From: Burkholderiaceae bacterium
GTDB lineage: Bacteria > Pseudomonadota > Gammaproteobacteria > Burkholderiales > Burkholderiaceae_C
Length of the DNA stretch: 64,000 nucleotides
Reading direction: 5' to 3'
Assembly (NCBI GenBank): GCA_913776825.1
Contig: CAJYPV010000022.1
Location: 248,001-312,000 of the forward strand
Below the pieces are notes generated by a model that saw nothing but the letters and a program-made list of their open reading frames with translations, was not told the origin of the DNA and searched no databases. The position numbers were made by a program, and so were the translations under genes. This document shows positions 1 through 8,490 of the stretch, piece by piece. Within the stretch, counting starts at the first letter, position 1, and each line of letters begins with the position of its first letter.

Positions 1-1
1 C

Positions 2-1900
2 GCGCAGTTCCTCGCTGCGCGCGTGGCGCAGGCCAACGGCGATCTGCGTCAGGCGGAAAGCCTCTTCGCCAAGGTGCTGCAGAGCTCGCCGGAATCGACC
101 CAGGCGCGGTTGGCGCTGGCGCAGGCCCAACTGCGCGCCGGTGATGCCGACCAGGCCATGAGCACCTTGCAGCCCGCGCTGGAGTCCAAGGACGGCGTCT
201 CGCCCGAGGCCTTGTCGCTGGCCGCGGAGATCCGTCTCAAGCAAGGCCGTGGCGATGATTCCGAAGCCTTCCTGGCCCGCGCCGCCGAAGCCAATCCGAA
301 GGATGTGCGCAGCCGTGTGGGGCTGGCGCTGGGACAGGTGAAGAAGGGCCAGGAAGCCCAGGGTCTGGCCGCGCTGCGCCAGCTCTCGGCCGAGGACAAG
401 GGCGTGGCCGCCGACCTCGCGCTGATCAGCGTGCTGATGCGCAAGAAGGATTGGGACGCCACCGCCAAGGCCATCGACACGCTCGACGGCAAGCAGCCGA
501 AGAGCGCCATGGCGCCGGAGCTGCGCGGCCGGGTGGCGCTCGCGCGTGGCGATCGTGCCGCTGCGCGCGGTCAGTTCGAAGAGGCGCTCAAGCGCGAGCC
601 GACCGCGCTGGCCGCGGCCAACAACCTCGCCGCGATGGATGTCCAGGACAAGAAGCCGGAAGACGCCGCCAAGCGCTACGACATCGTGCTGAAGGCCGAT
701 CCGAAGAACCTGCGCGCCCATCTCGCGCAGATCGGGCTGCGGCTCAACCACAAGCTCGCCACGCGCGACGAGTCCGTGCAGCGCCTGACGGAGCTGACCC
801 GCGCGAATCCGGAAGCGCCCGCGCCGCGCCTGGCGCTGATCGCCTTGCTGATGGAGAAGCAGGATCTGAAGCAGGCGCTCAGCGTCGCGCAGGATGGCGT
901 GACCCGCAGCCCGGATTCGGCGGAGCTGCTGGATGTGCTGGGCCAGGTGCAACTGGCCAGTGGCGATCGCCAGCAGGCGATGGCGTCCTTCAACAAGATC
1001 GCGACCCAGCAGCCGCGCTCGCCGCTGGGACCGCTGCGTCTGGCGGATCTGCACATCCAGGGCGGCGATCGGGATCAAGCCGCCGCGGCGCTCAAGCGCG
1101 CGCAGGCGATTGCCCCGGGGGATGCCGAACTTGCCGAAAAGGTCGCCACCAAGGCGCTGCAAATCCAGCGCCCGGAACTGGCCCTCACCGCCGCCAAGGG
1201 ACTGCAGACCGCGCGACCCAGCTTCGGTCTGGGATGGAAGCTGGAAGGCGACGTGGCGCGCGCCCGCAAGGACTGGCCGGCGGCGCTGGCCGCGTATCGC
1301 AAGGCCGAGCAGTTGTCGCAGGCGGCCGGTGCGACGGTGCCGGCCACCGACCTGGCCATCGCGATGCACAGCGTGCTGGTGGAGTCCGGCAAGATCGATG
1401 AAGCGAATCGTTATGCCAGCGCCTGGACGAGCAAGTTCCGCCAGGACACGCTGTTCCGCTATCACCTGGGCGATGTGGCGCTGACCAAGAACCAGTATGC
1501 GCAGGCCGAGCAGCACTACCAGAGCGTGCTGACCGACTCGCCGGACAACGCCGCCGCCGTCAACAACATCGCCTGGCTCAAGCTGCGTGCGGGCAAGACC
1601 GACGAAGCGCTGACGCTGGCCGAGCGCGCCAATCAGCTGCGGCCGCAGGTGCCGGCGTATCTGGACACGCTGGCCGAAGTGCTGGCGGCCAAGGGCCAGA
1701 CCGATCGTGCGATCAGCGTGCAACAGGACGCGGTGAAGCAGGCACCCGGTGTGCCAGCGTATCGACTGCGACTGGCCCAGTTGTTGGTGTCCAGTGGCAA
1801 GAAGACCGAGGCCAAGGCGGAACTTCAACGCCTGGCTGATCTGGGACCGAAGTTCGAGCAACAAGCCGAGGTGCAGAAACTGCAGGCCGCCATCCGCTGA
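2..1900 (+). CDS. prsT: PrsT-like TPR protein of a PEP-CTERM/XrtA locus (5' partial)
   Basis: The frame is open from base 2, so the N-terminus lies outside the window; about 632 codons are visible. The whole visible part is tetratricopeptide-like, with repeated 34-residue helical pairs carrying typical A-x-x-x-Y/F and L-x-x-x-P spacing, for example the AAAVNNIAWLKLRAG and LDTLAEVLAAKGQ segments near the C-terminus. Such very long TPR proteins are the PrsT family found in exosortase-type exopolysaccharide loci, where they are thought to act as periplasmic or outer-membrane scaffolds for polysaccharide export. The next gene is an exosortase-associated acyltransferase, which supports that assignment. 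The lipoprotein signal expected of PrsT cannot be checked here. The stop is followed 46 bp later by the next start on the same strand, so the genes are probably cotranscribed. Confidence 0.75.
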   Translation, partial: AQFLAARVAQANGDLRQAESLFAKVLQSSPESTQARLALAQAQLRAGDADQAMSTLQPALESKDGVSPEALSLAAEIRLKQGRGDDSEAFLARAAEANPKDVRSRVGLALGQVKKGQEAQGLAALRQLSAEDKGVAADLALISVLMRKKDWDATAKAIDTLDGKQPKSAMAPELRGRVALARGDRAAARGQFEEALKREPTALAAANNLAAMDVQDKKPEDAAKRYDIVLKADPKNLRAHLAQIGLRLNHKLATRDESVQRLTELTRANPEAPAPRLALIALLMEKQDLKQALSVAQDGVTRSPDSAELLDVLGQVQLASGDRQQAMASFNKIATQQPRSPLGPLRLADLHIQGGDRDQAAAALKRAQAIAPGDAELAEKVATKALQIQRPELALTAAKGLQTARPSFGLGWKLEGDVARARKDWPAALAAYRKAEQLSQAAGATVPATDLAIAMHSVLVESGKIDEANRYASAWTSKFRQDTLFRYHLGDVALTKNQYAQAEQHYQSVLTDSPDNAAAVNNIAWLKLRAGKTDEALTLAERANQLRPQVPAYLDTLAEVLAAKGQTDRAISVQQDAVKQAPGVPAYRLRLAQLLVSSGKKTEAKAELQRLADLGPKFEQQAEVQKLQAAIR

Positions 1901-1946
1901 CACGGATCCGCGTTCCGCGGTCGACCGCACCCCAAGGGAGACGGTC

Positions 1947-3248
1947 ATGAGCCAAATTCGTCGATCCAGCCTTCGCAAGCGATTGCACCAGGGCCTGCGC
2001 CTGATGTTCTCGCGCCTGCCGCGCCCGTGGCGGTTTGCCGTGTATCGGCGCATGGCCGATTGCGATCCGGCCCCGAGTGATCGGTTGGAACTCAAGGTCG
2101 CGGAAACGCAGGAAGAGCTGGACGCCTGCTTCCGCATCCTGCACGACGCCTATGTCGGCAGCGGCTTCATGAAGCCGGACCCGAGCGGCCTGCGGGTGAC
2201 GATCTACCACTCGCTGCCCACCACCACCACGCTCTGCGCGAAGTACGACGGCGTGGTGGTCGGCACGATCTCGATGGTGCGCGAGGGCGTCTTCGGCTTC
2301 CCGCTGCAGTCGGTCTTCGATCTGGAAGGCGTGCGGGCCAAGGGCGGCAAGATTGCGGAGATCTCGGCGCTGGCGGTGGCCCCCGCGTTCCGCAAGACGG
2401 GCGGGGCGATCCTGTTCCCGCTGATGAAGTTCATGCACCAGTACTGCACCGAGTACTTCGATACCCGGCATCTGGTCATCGCGGTCAATCCCGACAAGAT
2501 CGAGCTCTACGAAGCGCTGCTGTTCTTCCATCGCCTGCGGGAGCAGACGGTCGCCAATTACGACTTCGCCAATGGCGCGCCGGCGGTCGGCGCGACGCTG
2601 GATCTGCATGAGGCCGAGCAGCTCTTCGCCCGCGGCTATCGCGGGCGCCCGGCCCACAAGAACCTCCACACCTACTTCTTCCATCACCGCCTGCCCAACA
2701 TCCGGCTGCCGGAGCGTCGCTATCACACGACCAATGATCCGGTCATGACGCCGGCCTTGCTCGATCACTTCTTCAACCAGGTGGTGCCGGTGTTCTCGCA
2801 CCTAGGCGATCGGCAGAAGGCGCTGCTGTGGTCGGTCTACCAGCAGGTGGAATACCGCCAGGTGCTGCCGATGCTCACCGGCGGCCAGGACCTGGGCCGG
2901 GCGCTGCGGCAGTACCCGCGTTATTCCATCCGTTGCCCCGGCACCATCGATCTGCCCGCGACGGAGGAGGGCAGCGCGGTGGGGCAGGTGGTGCTGGATG
3001 TGATCGAAGTGTCGGCGCAGGGTTTCCAGGCCGAATGCAAATCACCCTTGCCCTTGCAGATCGATGGCCAGGTCGAGATCCAGCTGGGCCACAGCGAGAC
3101 CTCGCATCTCACCGCGCGGGCGGTGCGGCAGCGGGTCACCGATGAAGGCGTGTTCTACGGCTTCCGCATCGATGAGCCGGATCGCAATTGGCGCAACTTT
3201 GTCTCCGCGCTGGAGATGGGGCAGACGGCCCGCGACCTCGCGGCATGA
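1947..3248 (+). CDS. PEP-CTERM/exosortase-associated acyltransferase fused to a PilZ domain
   Basis: This 433-aa protein starts at ATG 1947, with AAGGGAG about 8 bp upstream. Residues about 45-270 resemble the FeeM/GNAT-like N-acyl amino acid synthase fold of exosortase-associated acyltransferases (LDACFRILHDAYVGSGFM, then AEISALAVAPAFRKTGG, the acyl-donor-binding region). Residues about 320-425 look like a PilZ domain: RYSIR gives the RxxxR motif, and EVSAQG fits [D/N]xSxxG with Glu in first position, followed by beta-rich sequence ending in FYGFRI. PilZ domains bind cyclic di-GMP, so acyl transfer may be coupled to this biofilm signal; that is inference. Plain family members are much shorter, so the C-terminal half is an addition. 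It sits between prsT and a protease gene on the same strand. Confidence 0.75.
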   Translation: MSQIRRSSLRKRLHQGLRLMFSRLPRPWRFAVYRRMADCDPAPSDRLELKVAETQEELDACFRILHDAYVGSGFMKPDPSGLRVTIYHSLPTTTTLCAKYDGVVVGTISMVREGVFGFPLQSVFDLEGVRAKGGKIAEISALAVAPAFRKTGGAILFPLMKFMHQYCTEYFDTRHLVIAVNPDKIELYEALLFFHRLREQTVANYDFANGAPAVGATLDLHEAEQLFARGYRGRPAHKNLHTYFFHHRLPNIRLPERRYHTTNDPVMTPALLDHFFNQVVPVFSHLGDRQKALLWSVYQQVEYRQVLPMLTGGQDLGRALRQYPRYSIRCPGTIDLPATEEGSAVGQVVLDVIEVSAQGFQAECKSPLPLQIDGQVEIQLGHSETSHLTARAVRQRVTDEGVFYGFRIDEPDRNWRNFVSALEMGQTARDLAA

Positions 3249-3287
3249 GGCGCCGCGATCGGGCATCAACACGGAACGAGATGATCC

Positions 3288-4160
3288 ATGAATGAGTTGA
3301 GCGAGAAGGCCGCAGGCCGCTTGAACGTCGGCCGCGTGGCGAATGTCGTGAAGGATGAGGCGCAGCACGCCGCCCTGCCGCGCCGTCATGTGCTGGCGTT
3401 GGGCGCCGCCGCGATGCTGCCGATGGGCCTGCGGGCCCAGGAGATGACCAACACCTTGCCCGACCTGATCGACAAGAGCCGGCAGGCGGTGGTGGCGGTT
3501 GGCACCTACAGCGCGACGGACAGTCCGCGTTTCGGCTTTCGCGGCACTGGTTTCGTGGTCGGGGATGGCAAGTTGATCGTCACCTGCTCGCATGTGATTC
3601 CGAATCCGCTGGAGAAGGAGCTGGCGATCCAGGTGCCGGCGAGCGGCAATGCGTCGGGCGCGCCGCAGTTGCGGCCGGTCAAGCTGCGGCGTCGCGATGC
3701 GCTGCATGACCTCGCGGTGCTGGAGCTGGTCGACGACAAGCCGTTGGTGGTGACCTTGCCGCTCGCGCCGCTGGATGAGGGCGTGCCGGTGGTGCGCGAG
3801 GGCAGTGCGGTGGCGTTGATGGGCTATCCGCTGGGCACGGCGCTGGGCGTGTCGCTGGCCACGCATCGCGGCACGGTGGCGGCGATCACCAAAGCTGCGA
3901 TGCCGGCGCCGACCTCCGGCAATCTGTCCGAGCGCGCGATCCGCCAGTTGCGCGAAGGTCAGCTCGAATTCCTGCAACTGGACATGACGGCCTATCCCGG
4001 CAACAGCGGCGGCCCGCTGATGGAGATCCGCACCGGCAAGGTGGTGGGCATCGTCAACATGGTCGCGCTCAAGGGCACGCGGGAGTCGGCACTCAGCACG
4101 CCCAGCGGGATCAGTTATGCGGTGCCGGTGAAGTATCTGGTGCCGTTGCTGGCGCCTTGA
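3288..4160 (+). CDS. Trypsin-like (HtrA-type) serine protease, exported
   Basis: This 290-aa protein has a complete trypsin-like triad: His in VTCSHVIP, Asp in LHDLAVLELV and Ser in YPGNSGGPL. The fold resembles the protease domain of HtrA/DegP but no PDZ domain follows, so it is a single-domain peptidase. Residues about 31-51 read PRRHVLALGAAAMLPMGLRA, an arginine pair followed by a hydrophobic stretch and an alanine-rich cleavage region. This suggests export, possibly by Tat, with an n-region of about 30 residues that is longer than usual. The start at ATG 3288 follows the acyltransferase by 39 bp. Being last in the PEP-CTERM-type gene run, it may process or quality-control secreted proteins; the substrate is unknown. 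Confidence 0.8.
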   Translation: MNELSEKAAGRLNVGRVANVVKDEAQHAALPRRHVLALGAAAMLPMGLRAQEMTNTLPDLIDKSRQAVVAVGTYSATDSPRFGFRGTGFVVGDGKLIVTCSHVIPNPLEKELAIQVPASGNASGAPQLRPVKLRRRDALHDLAVLELVDDKPLVVTLPLAPLDEGVPVVREGSAVALMGYPLGTALGVSLATHRGTVAAITKAAMPAPTSGNLSERAIRQLREGQLEFLQLDMTAYPGNSGGPLMEIRTGKVVGIVNMVALKGTRESALSTPSGISYAVPVKYLVPLLAP

Positions 4161-4193
4161 GTCGAATTCTCCAGCACGACAACTAGGGAAGCG

Positions 4194-5687
4194 TCACGGC
4201 TTGATGATGGCAGGCGATCCCGGCTCAGGCTGGGCAAAGTTGCGAACAACCTTGTCGAGCAGGCTGAAGAGAATCTCGATCCCGTAGCCGAATACGAACG
4301 GTATAAACAGTGGCGACAGGCTCTTCAAGCTGGGGTCGCTGGTGGGAAGAAGCAGGCTTCCGAATACACCCGCGATCGCGCCTAGACATATGCGCACGAT
4401 GCTCACGCTGGCAGACGTGGGGATGTAGGTGTGCTCGCGCAATTGTTGACTCAGCGTGCGGAGAATGAAGGTCAGCGCCCCCAATAGTCCCATCACCATG
4501 GAGATGATGTAGGTGCCGATGTTGGCGATGATGATGCGGACCTCCGCGGCGATGCTTCGGAAGCGGTCCGCATCCATCGCAGCCAGCTCTCGCTCCAGAC
4601 TGGCCAATTCGAAGCGTATGCGGCTTGGATGCGTTCGTCTGAATTCCCCTCCCAGCGAACTGGCGGTCGCGTAAGACGCGAGGTTGGCCGCCGGATCATC
4701 CGCAGGCGGTTCTCGCTCGGCCTGCTTGAGGTCGGCTTTCAGGCGTGCAATGTCCTCCTTGAGTGCGGTAGTCTCGCGTTCCGTCGCAGCCTTGGGGTTA
4801 TCGACGGGACACAGGTAACGCAGGTAGGAGGTGCCACAGATGTCCATGGCGCGTTCATGCCACTTGGTCAACAGGCGTTCCAGGGGGGCATTCCGTTCGT
4901 TGAGCTTCCGGACTTCGCCGTCGAGTTCCTGCTGCACGATGTCACGTTCAGAGATGTCGGCGCGGATCAGACCTGCCTCGGCCTTCAAAGCCGCGACACG
5001 CGCTGGATCTAACTGGGAGGCAGGGGAGGCTTTGTCTGTCTTGATGAAGCCCGGCGGAAATGGAACGCAGTTGAAGACCGCGCACGACTGAACACCGAGC
5101 TGTTCCCGCATGGCATTGAGTTTTCCTCGGGCGCGTTGCAGGTTGCTGTTGTTGAGAGCGATACGCTCCTGCAGGGGGCGCCGCTGGGCTTCCAGCGCGT
5201 CGGCGCGCTCGACGAGTTCTTTTCCGGCGACCCAGAATCCTTGTACGGCCAGACAGACAAGGAAGACCAACACGGCGAGCGCGGCCGTGATGGCTGTGGG
5301 CGTGAAGAGCGATCCCGGGAAGCGCGAAGCGTTGATTGCGGATGAGGCACGAATGGACAGCGCGCTCAAGGGGGCCATGTCTGCTGCGATGCTGTCGTAG
5401 GCCATCCAGAAGGCTGCGAGTTCCTCTGCGGCGGGCCGAGAGGCGGCCATCATGTGGCGTTGAAGTGCAGCGCTGGCCACCGTCAGCGCAACCACTTTCT
5501 CCTTGGAGAGCGACTTCCGGCTCTGGGCGGCGAATGCGATCAGCAGCTCGGCATCCTTGACCGCCCACTCGTGCGGTCGCTCGAGGTCGACAGGCAAGTG
5601 CGCACGGTCTGGATTCGGTGCGATGTGGCGTCTTACTCTGGCGGCAAGCTGCCGGATGGCACGTAGGGCATGGTCGAAGCTGGACAT
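4194..5687 (-). CDS. Hypothetical polytopic membrane protein with coiled coils
   Basis: I do not recognise a family. The 497-aa product starts best at ATG 5687, which has GAGG about 8 bp upstream; a TTG at 5702 would add five residues. A cytoplasmic-looking N-terminal region of about 125 residues (QRHMMAASRPAAEELAAFW) precedes a membrane segment near residues 130-152. Two long charged, coiled-coil-prone stretches follow (about 155-200 and 235-330), separated by a loop with closely spaced cysteines (SCAVFNC, later CGTSYLRYLC) that could be extracytoplasmic and disulfide-bonded. Two or three further hydrophobic segments lie near 395-418, 433-452 and 460-485. The gene converges with the protease gene, with only 33 bp between stops. 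Function is unknown. Confidence 0.7.
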   Translation of the reverse strand: MSSFDHALRAIRQLAARVRRHIAPNPDRAHLPVDLERPHEWAVKDAELLIAFAAQSRKSLSKEKVVALTVASAALQRHMMAASRPAAEELAAFWMAYDSIAADMAPLSALSIRASSAINASRFPGSLFTPTAITAALAVLVFLVCLAVQGFWVAGKELVERADALEAQRRPLQERIALNNSNLQRARGKLNAMREQLGVQSCAVFNCVPFPPGFIKTDKASPASQLDPARVAALKAEAGLIRADISERDIVQQELDGEVRKLNERNAPLERLLTKWHERAMDICGTSYLRYLCPVDNPKAATERETTALKEDIARLKADLKQAEREPPADDPAANLASYATASSLGGEFRRTHPSRIRFELASLERELAAMDADRFRSIAAEVRIIIANIGTYIISMVMGLLGALTFILRTLSQQLREHTYIPTSASVSIVRICLGAIAGVFGSLLLPTSDPSLKSLSPLFIPFVFGYGIEILFSLLDKVVRNFAQPEPGSPAIIKP

Positions 5688-5800
5688 GGCAATGCCTCGC
5701 AAATCACAGCATCACCCTAACGTGCAAAGTCCTTGAATGCCTCCTTCGATTTGATGACAGGCTTCGTTCGTCTAGGTGGGCGCTGCGCGCCCGAGAACCG

Positions 5801-7384
5801 TCAACCGTGCGCCAGCCCCACGCTGTCCCGCACCTTGAATCGCGCGATCGTCTCGGACAGGCTTTGCGCTTGTTGACGCAGGCTTTCCGCCGCCGCAGCG
5901 CTTTGCTCGACCAGCGCGGCGTTCTGCTGAGTGCCTTGGTCGATCGACGCCACCGCCGCATTCACCTGCACGATGCCGGTGGTCTGCTGCTCGGTGGACG
6001 CATTGATCTCGCCCATCAGGTCGGTCACATGACGGACCTGCGTCATGATGGCGTCCATCGTGCGGCCTGCCTCCTGCACCAGTTCTCCGCCGGCGTCGAC
6101 CTTGGTGACGCTGTCGGTGATGAGGGACTTGATCTCGCGCGCCGCCGTCGCGGACCGTTGAGCAAGCGCCCGCACTTCACCGGCCACGACCGCGAAGCCA
6201 CGGCCTTGTTCGCCGGCGCGGGCCGCTTCCACGGCAGCATTCAGCGCCAGGATGTTGGTCTGGAAGGCGATGCCATCGATGGTGCCGATGATGTCGTGGA
6301 TGCGGCGGCTGGAACCGTTGATCGCTTCCATCGTCGAGATCACGCGGTTCACCACATCACCACCCTGGCCGGCCACCTTGGCCGCCACCGAGGCCAGATC
6401 GGTCGCCTTGCGCGACGACTCGGCGTTGTGCTGCACCGTCTCGGTCATGTGCGCCATCGACGACGCGGTCTGCTGCAGCGCGCTGGCCTGAGTTTCGGTG
6501 CGGCTGGACAGATCCTGGTTGCCGATGGCGATTTCGCTGGAGGCCGTGGCGATGCCGTCGGCCGCCTGTCGGACGTTGTTGACCATGTTCGACAGATTCA
6601 GACTCATCGCCTTGAGCGCGGCCAGCAACTGGCTCATCTCGTCCTGACCGGTCACATCGATCTCAGCGCGAAGATCGCCTTCAGCGACGGCTTCCGCCAC
6701 CCGAATGGCCCGTTGCAGCGGATCATTGACCGACCGGCTGATCGCCCACCCGAGGAAGGCGGCCAGCACCGCAGCGACGGCGGCCGTGCCCAGCAGCGTC
6801 AGACGGTCCTGCTTGAACAGCTGGGCGGCCTCGGCGGTCTCCTCGTCGGAGCGCTGGTCTTCATAGCCGATGAAGTCTGATGTGGCGCTCAACAGGCTCG
6901 CCAGCAAGGGGCGACATTCATCATTCATTTTGAGGATGGCGTCGTCGCGTCGACCCTCCACGGCCATCGCAACGATGGCGAGGGCCACCGGGCCGTACTT
7001 GTCTTCCACGCTGTCGACGCGGGCGAGCAGTTCCCGATCCTTCGCGGTGGCGCCCTGACCGCTGTCCAGGTTCTTCTTCAGCTGGGCCAGCGCGTCCTTG
7101 ACCTTTTGATGGGCCTTCTTCACGGCCTCGAGTTCCACGTTCTTGTCCTCGGGCTTGGTCACCAGCACCAGGTTGCGGGCGGCGATGGCACGGGACTTGG
7201 CCGCGGTTTCCAATTCGCTCACGAGCCGCTCTCGCTGGGCGACGCCGTCCAGATAAATCTGGAAGCGCTGGTTGGCGTGACCGAGCCAATACAGCGCCGC
7301 GCCCGACACGAGGGCCACGATCACAGCCATCAGACCGAAGCCGAGCCAGAGCTTGGTTTTGACCTTGAGCGACGAGAGCTTCAT
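5801..7384 (-). CDS. Methyl-accepting chemotaxis protein
   Basis: This 527-aa chemoreceptor starts at ATG 7384, where CAGGGGAA sits 5-8 bp upstream; an earlier in-frame ATG at 7408 lacks a comparable site. It has a short N-tail, TM1 at about 12-33, a periplasmic helical ligand-binding region resembling a four-helix bundle (about 34-190), TM2 near 195-215 and a HAMP region (ISRSVNDPLQRAI). A long signalling helix carries the conserved hairpin tip (IDGIAFQTNILALNAAVEAA, then GRGFAVVAGEVRALAQRSA). Methylation helices flank the tip. It would sense a periplasmic ligand and control CheA/CheW; the ligand cannot be inferred. No che genes lie nearby. A perfect 19-bp dyad sits about 145 bp upstream. 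Confidence 0.93.
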   Translation of the reverse strand: MKLSSLKVKTKLWLGFGLMAVIVALVSGAALYWLGHANQRFQIYLDGVAQRERLVSELETAAKSRAIAARNLVLVTKPEDKNVELEAVKKAHQKVKDALAQLKKNLDSGQGATAKDRELLARVDSVEDKYGPVALAIVAMAVEGRRDDAILKMNDECRPLLASLLSATSDFIGYEDQRSDEETAEAAQLFKQDRLTLLGTAAVAAVLAAFLGWAISRSVNDPLQRAIRVAEAVAEGDLRAEIDVTGQDEMSQLLAALKAMSLNLSNMVNNVRQAADGIATASSEIAIGNQDLSSRTETQASALQQTASSMAHMTETVQHNAESSRKATDLASVAAKVAGQGGDVVNRVISTMEAINGSSRRIHDIIGTIDGIAFQTNILALNAAVEAARAGEQGRGFAVVAGEVRALAQRSATAAREIKSLITDSVTKVDAGGELVQEAGRTMDAIMTQVRHVTDLMGEINASTEQQTTGIVQVNAAVASIDQGTQQNAALVEQSAAAAESLRQQAQSLSETIARFKVRDSVGLAHG

Positions 7385-7528
7385 GCGATTCCCCTGCGAG
7401 GTGTTCATGGATGACAGCGCATCCTGCAGCCACGGTTCGTCCGTCGACCTGGTTCGATCTTCGTTACTGACGACCTGAAATTCAATGCCCGTCATTCCCA
7501 GGCGCCTGTGCGGCGTGGCTGAACGCAC

Positions 7529-7547
7529 TGTCAGGCATTGCCTGACA
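7529..7547. promoter_or_regulatory. Perfect 19-bp dyad upstream of the chemoreceptor gene
   Basis: The sequence TGTCAGGCA-T-TGCCTGACA is a perfect inverted repeat of two 9-bp arms around one base. It lies about 145 bp upstream of the chemoreceptor start and about 240 bp upstream of the divergent outer-membrane-like gene. The form is that of an operator for a dimeric regulator. No T-tract follows, and a single-base loop would be a poor terminator. Confidence 0.45.
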
Positions 7548-7697
7548 CGCCCGAGTTGCCAATAGGCGACAGCGCCGGAATCGGCGCGCTTCGCTTCGGG
7601 CCTGCGCCTGCGTGCGGGGATTCCCGTGGTTGTGAGGTCCCGGCGGTCTCTCTAGAGTGAGACGGGCTGGTGCCGTGGGTCTGGGCTTCGTCCTTGG

Positions 7698-7721
7698 CCT
7701 CGGTTTCGGCTTCGGTTTCGG
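7698..7721. repeat. Hexanucleotide tandem repeat (YYTCGG x4)
   Basis: Four consecutive 6-bp units (CCTCGG, TTTCGG, CTTCGG, TTTCGG) lie about 65 bp upstream of the TTG start of the outer-membrane-like protein. They fall in the 400-bp interval between the divergent chemoreceptor and that gene, which otherwise shows only the 19-bp dyad and no convincing ORF. The array is short and imperfect, so it may be incidental. Confidence 0.4.
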
Positions 7722-7787
7722 TGTATCGCTCGGTCAGCACAGCCGTTCAAAGCGGCGTCAGTCGGGCACCATCGGCGGGAGGAGGAT

Positions 7788-8414
7788 TTGATTCGGTGTC
7801 GAACCTGGTCTCACCTGGGTCTGTGGCTCGCGGCGCTGGCGCGCAGCGCGATGGCGTGCGATGCCGATGGCATTGGCGATTCGGGTGTTCTCATCGCCGG
7901 CGAAGCGCCGGTCTCTCCGGTCGCCGACAAATCCTTGACCGATCCCGCGCCGCAGCCATCGACGGTCAACGAGTCCCGCTCTGCCTGGGGCGTGCATCTG
8001 GCCAGCTATCACAGTGGTCCGGAGGAACGCATCACCACGCTCTATATCGATCAGGATGGCCGTGTGGTGGATCAGCGCACGCGCACGCGACGATTCAATG
8101 GCGCCAACCCGGGGCTGTATTACCGCTTCGAGCGGCAGACGCAGGTGGGGCTCTACTACAACAGCGTGCGGCGGTGGACCGTCTATGGCGGCTACCTGGC
8201 CACGACGCCGCGTTGGCCGTCGCTCGGCTTGTTCCTGGGCGCGGCCAGTGGCTATACGTTCCGTCACCGCTCACGGGCGATCGTCCCGATCGTGGCGCCC
8301 AATCTGCGACTCCCGTTGGGAGAGGGCTATCAAGCGAATCTCAGCTGGTACCCCGATGCCGGCCGCGATGCGGTTCAGGCGATTCATCTGTCGGTGGAGC
8401 GGCGGTTCCGGTGA
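7788..8414 (+). CDS. Putative small outer-membrane beta-barrel protein
   Basis: The 208-aa product probably starts at TTG 7788 just after a GGGAGGAGGA stretch; no ATG is in frame upstream. The first 24 residues (TWSHLGLWLAALARSAMA) look like a signal peptide with cleavage before CDAD. A cysteine would then follow, so a lipoprotein is possible, although the lipobox is imperfect. From residue about 65 the sequence alternates aromatic and polar residues in beta-strand fashion (SAWGVHLASYHS, NPGLYYRFERQTQVGLYYNS, SLGLFLGAASGYTFRH) and ends with VERRFR, resembling the aromatic C-terminus of barrel proteins. It looks like the small PagP-sized barrels common in Burkholderiales. No enzymatic motif is evident. 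Confidence 0.6.
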   Translation: MIRCRTWSHLGLWLAALARSAMACDADGIGDSGVLIAGEAPVSPVADKSLTDPAPQPSTVNESRSAWGVHLASYHSGPEERITTLYIDQDGRVVDQRTRTRRFNGANPGLYYRFERQTQVGLYYNSVRRWTVYGGYLATTPRWPSLGLFLGAASGYTFRHRSRAIVPIVAPNLRLPLGEGYQANLSWYPDAGRDAVQAIHLSVERRFR

Positions 8415-8490
8415 GCGCTTGGGGTTGGGGAACGGGTGAGCGTCCGTCGACTATCAAGACTTACTGATAACGAAACAGCAGGGTCTACCA

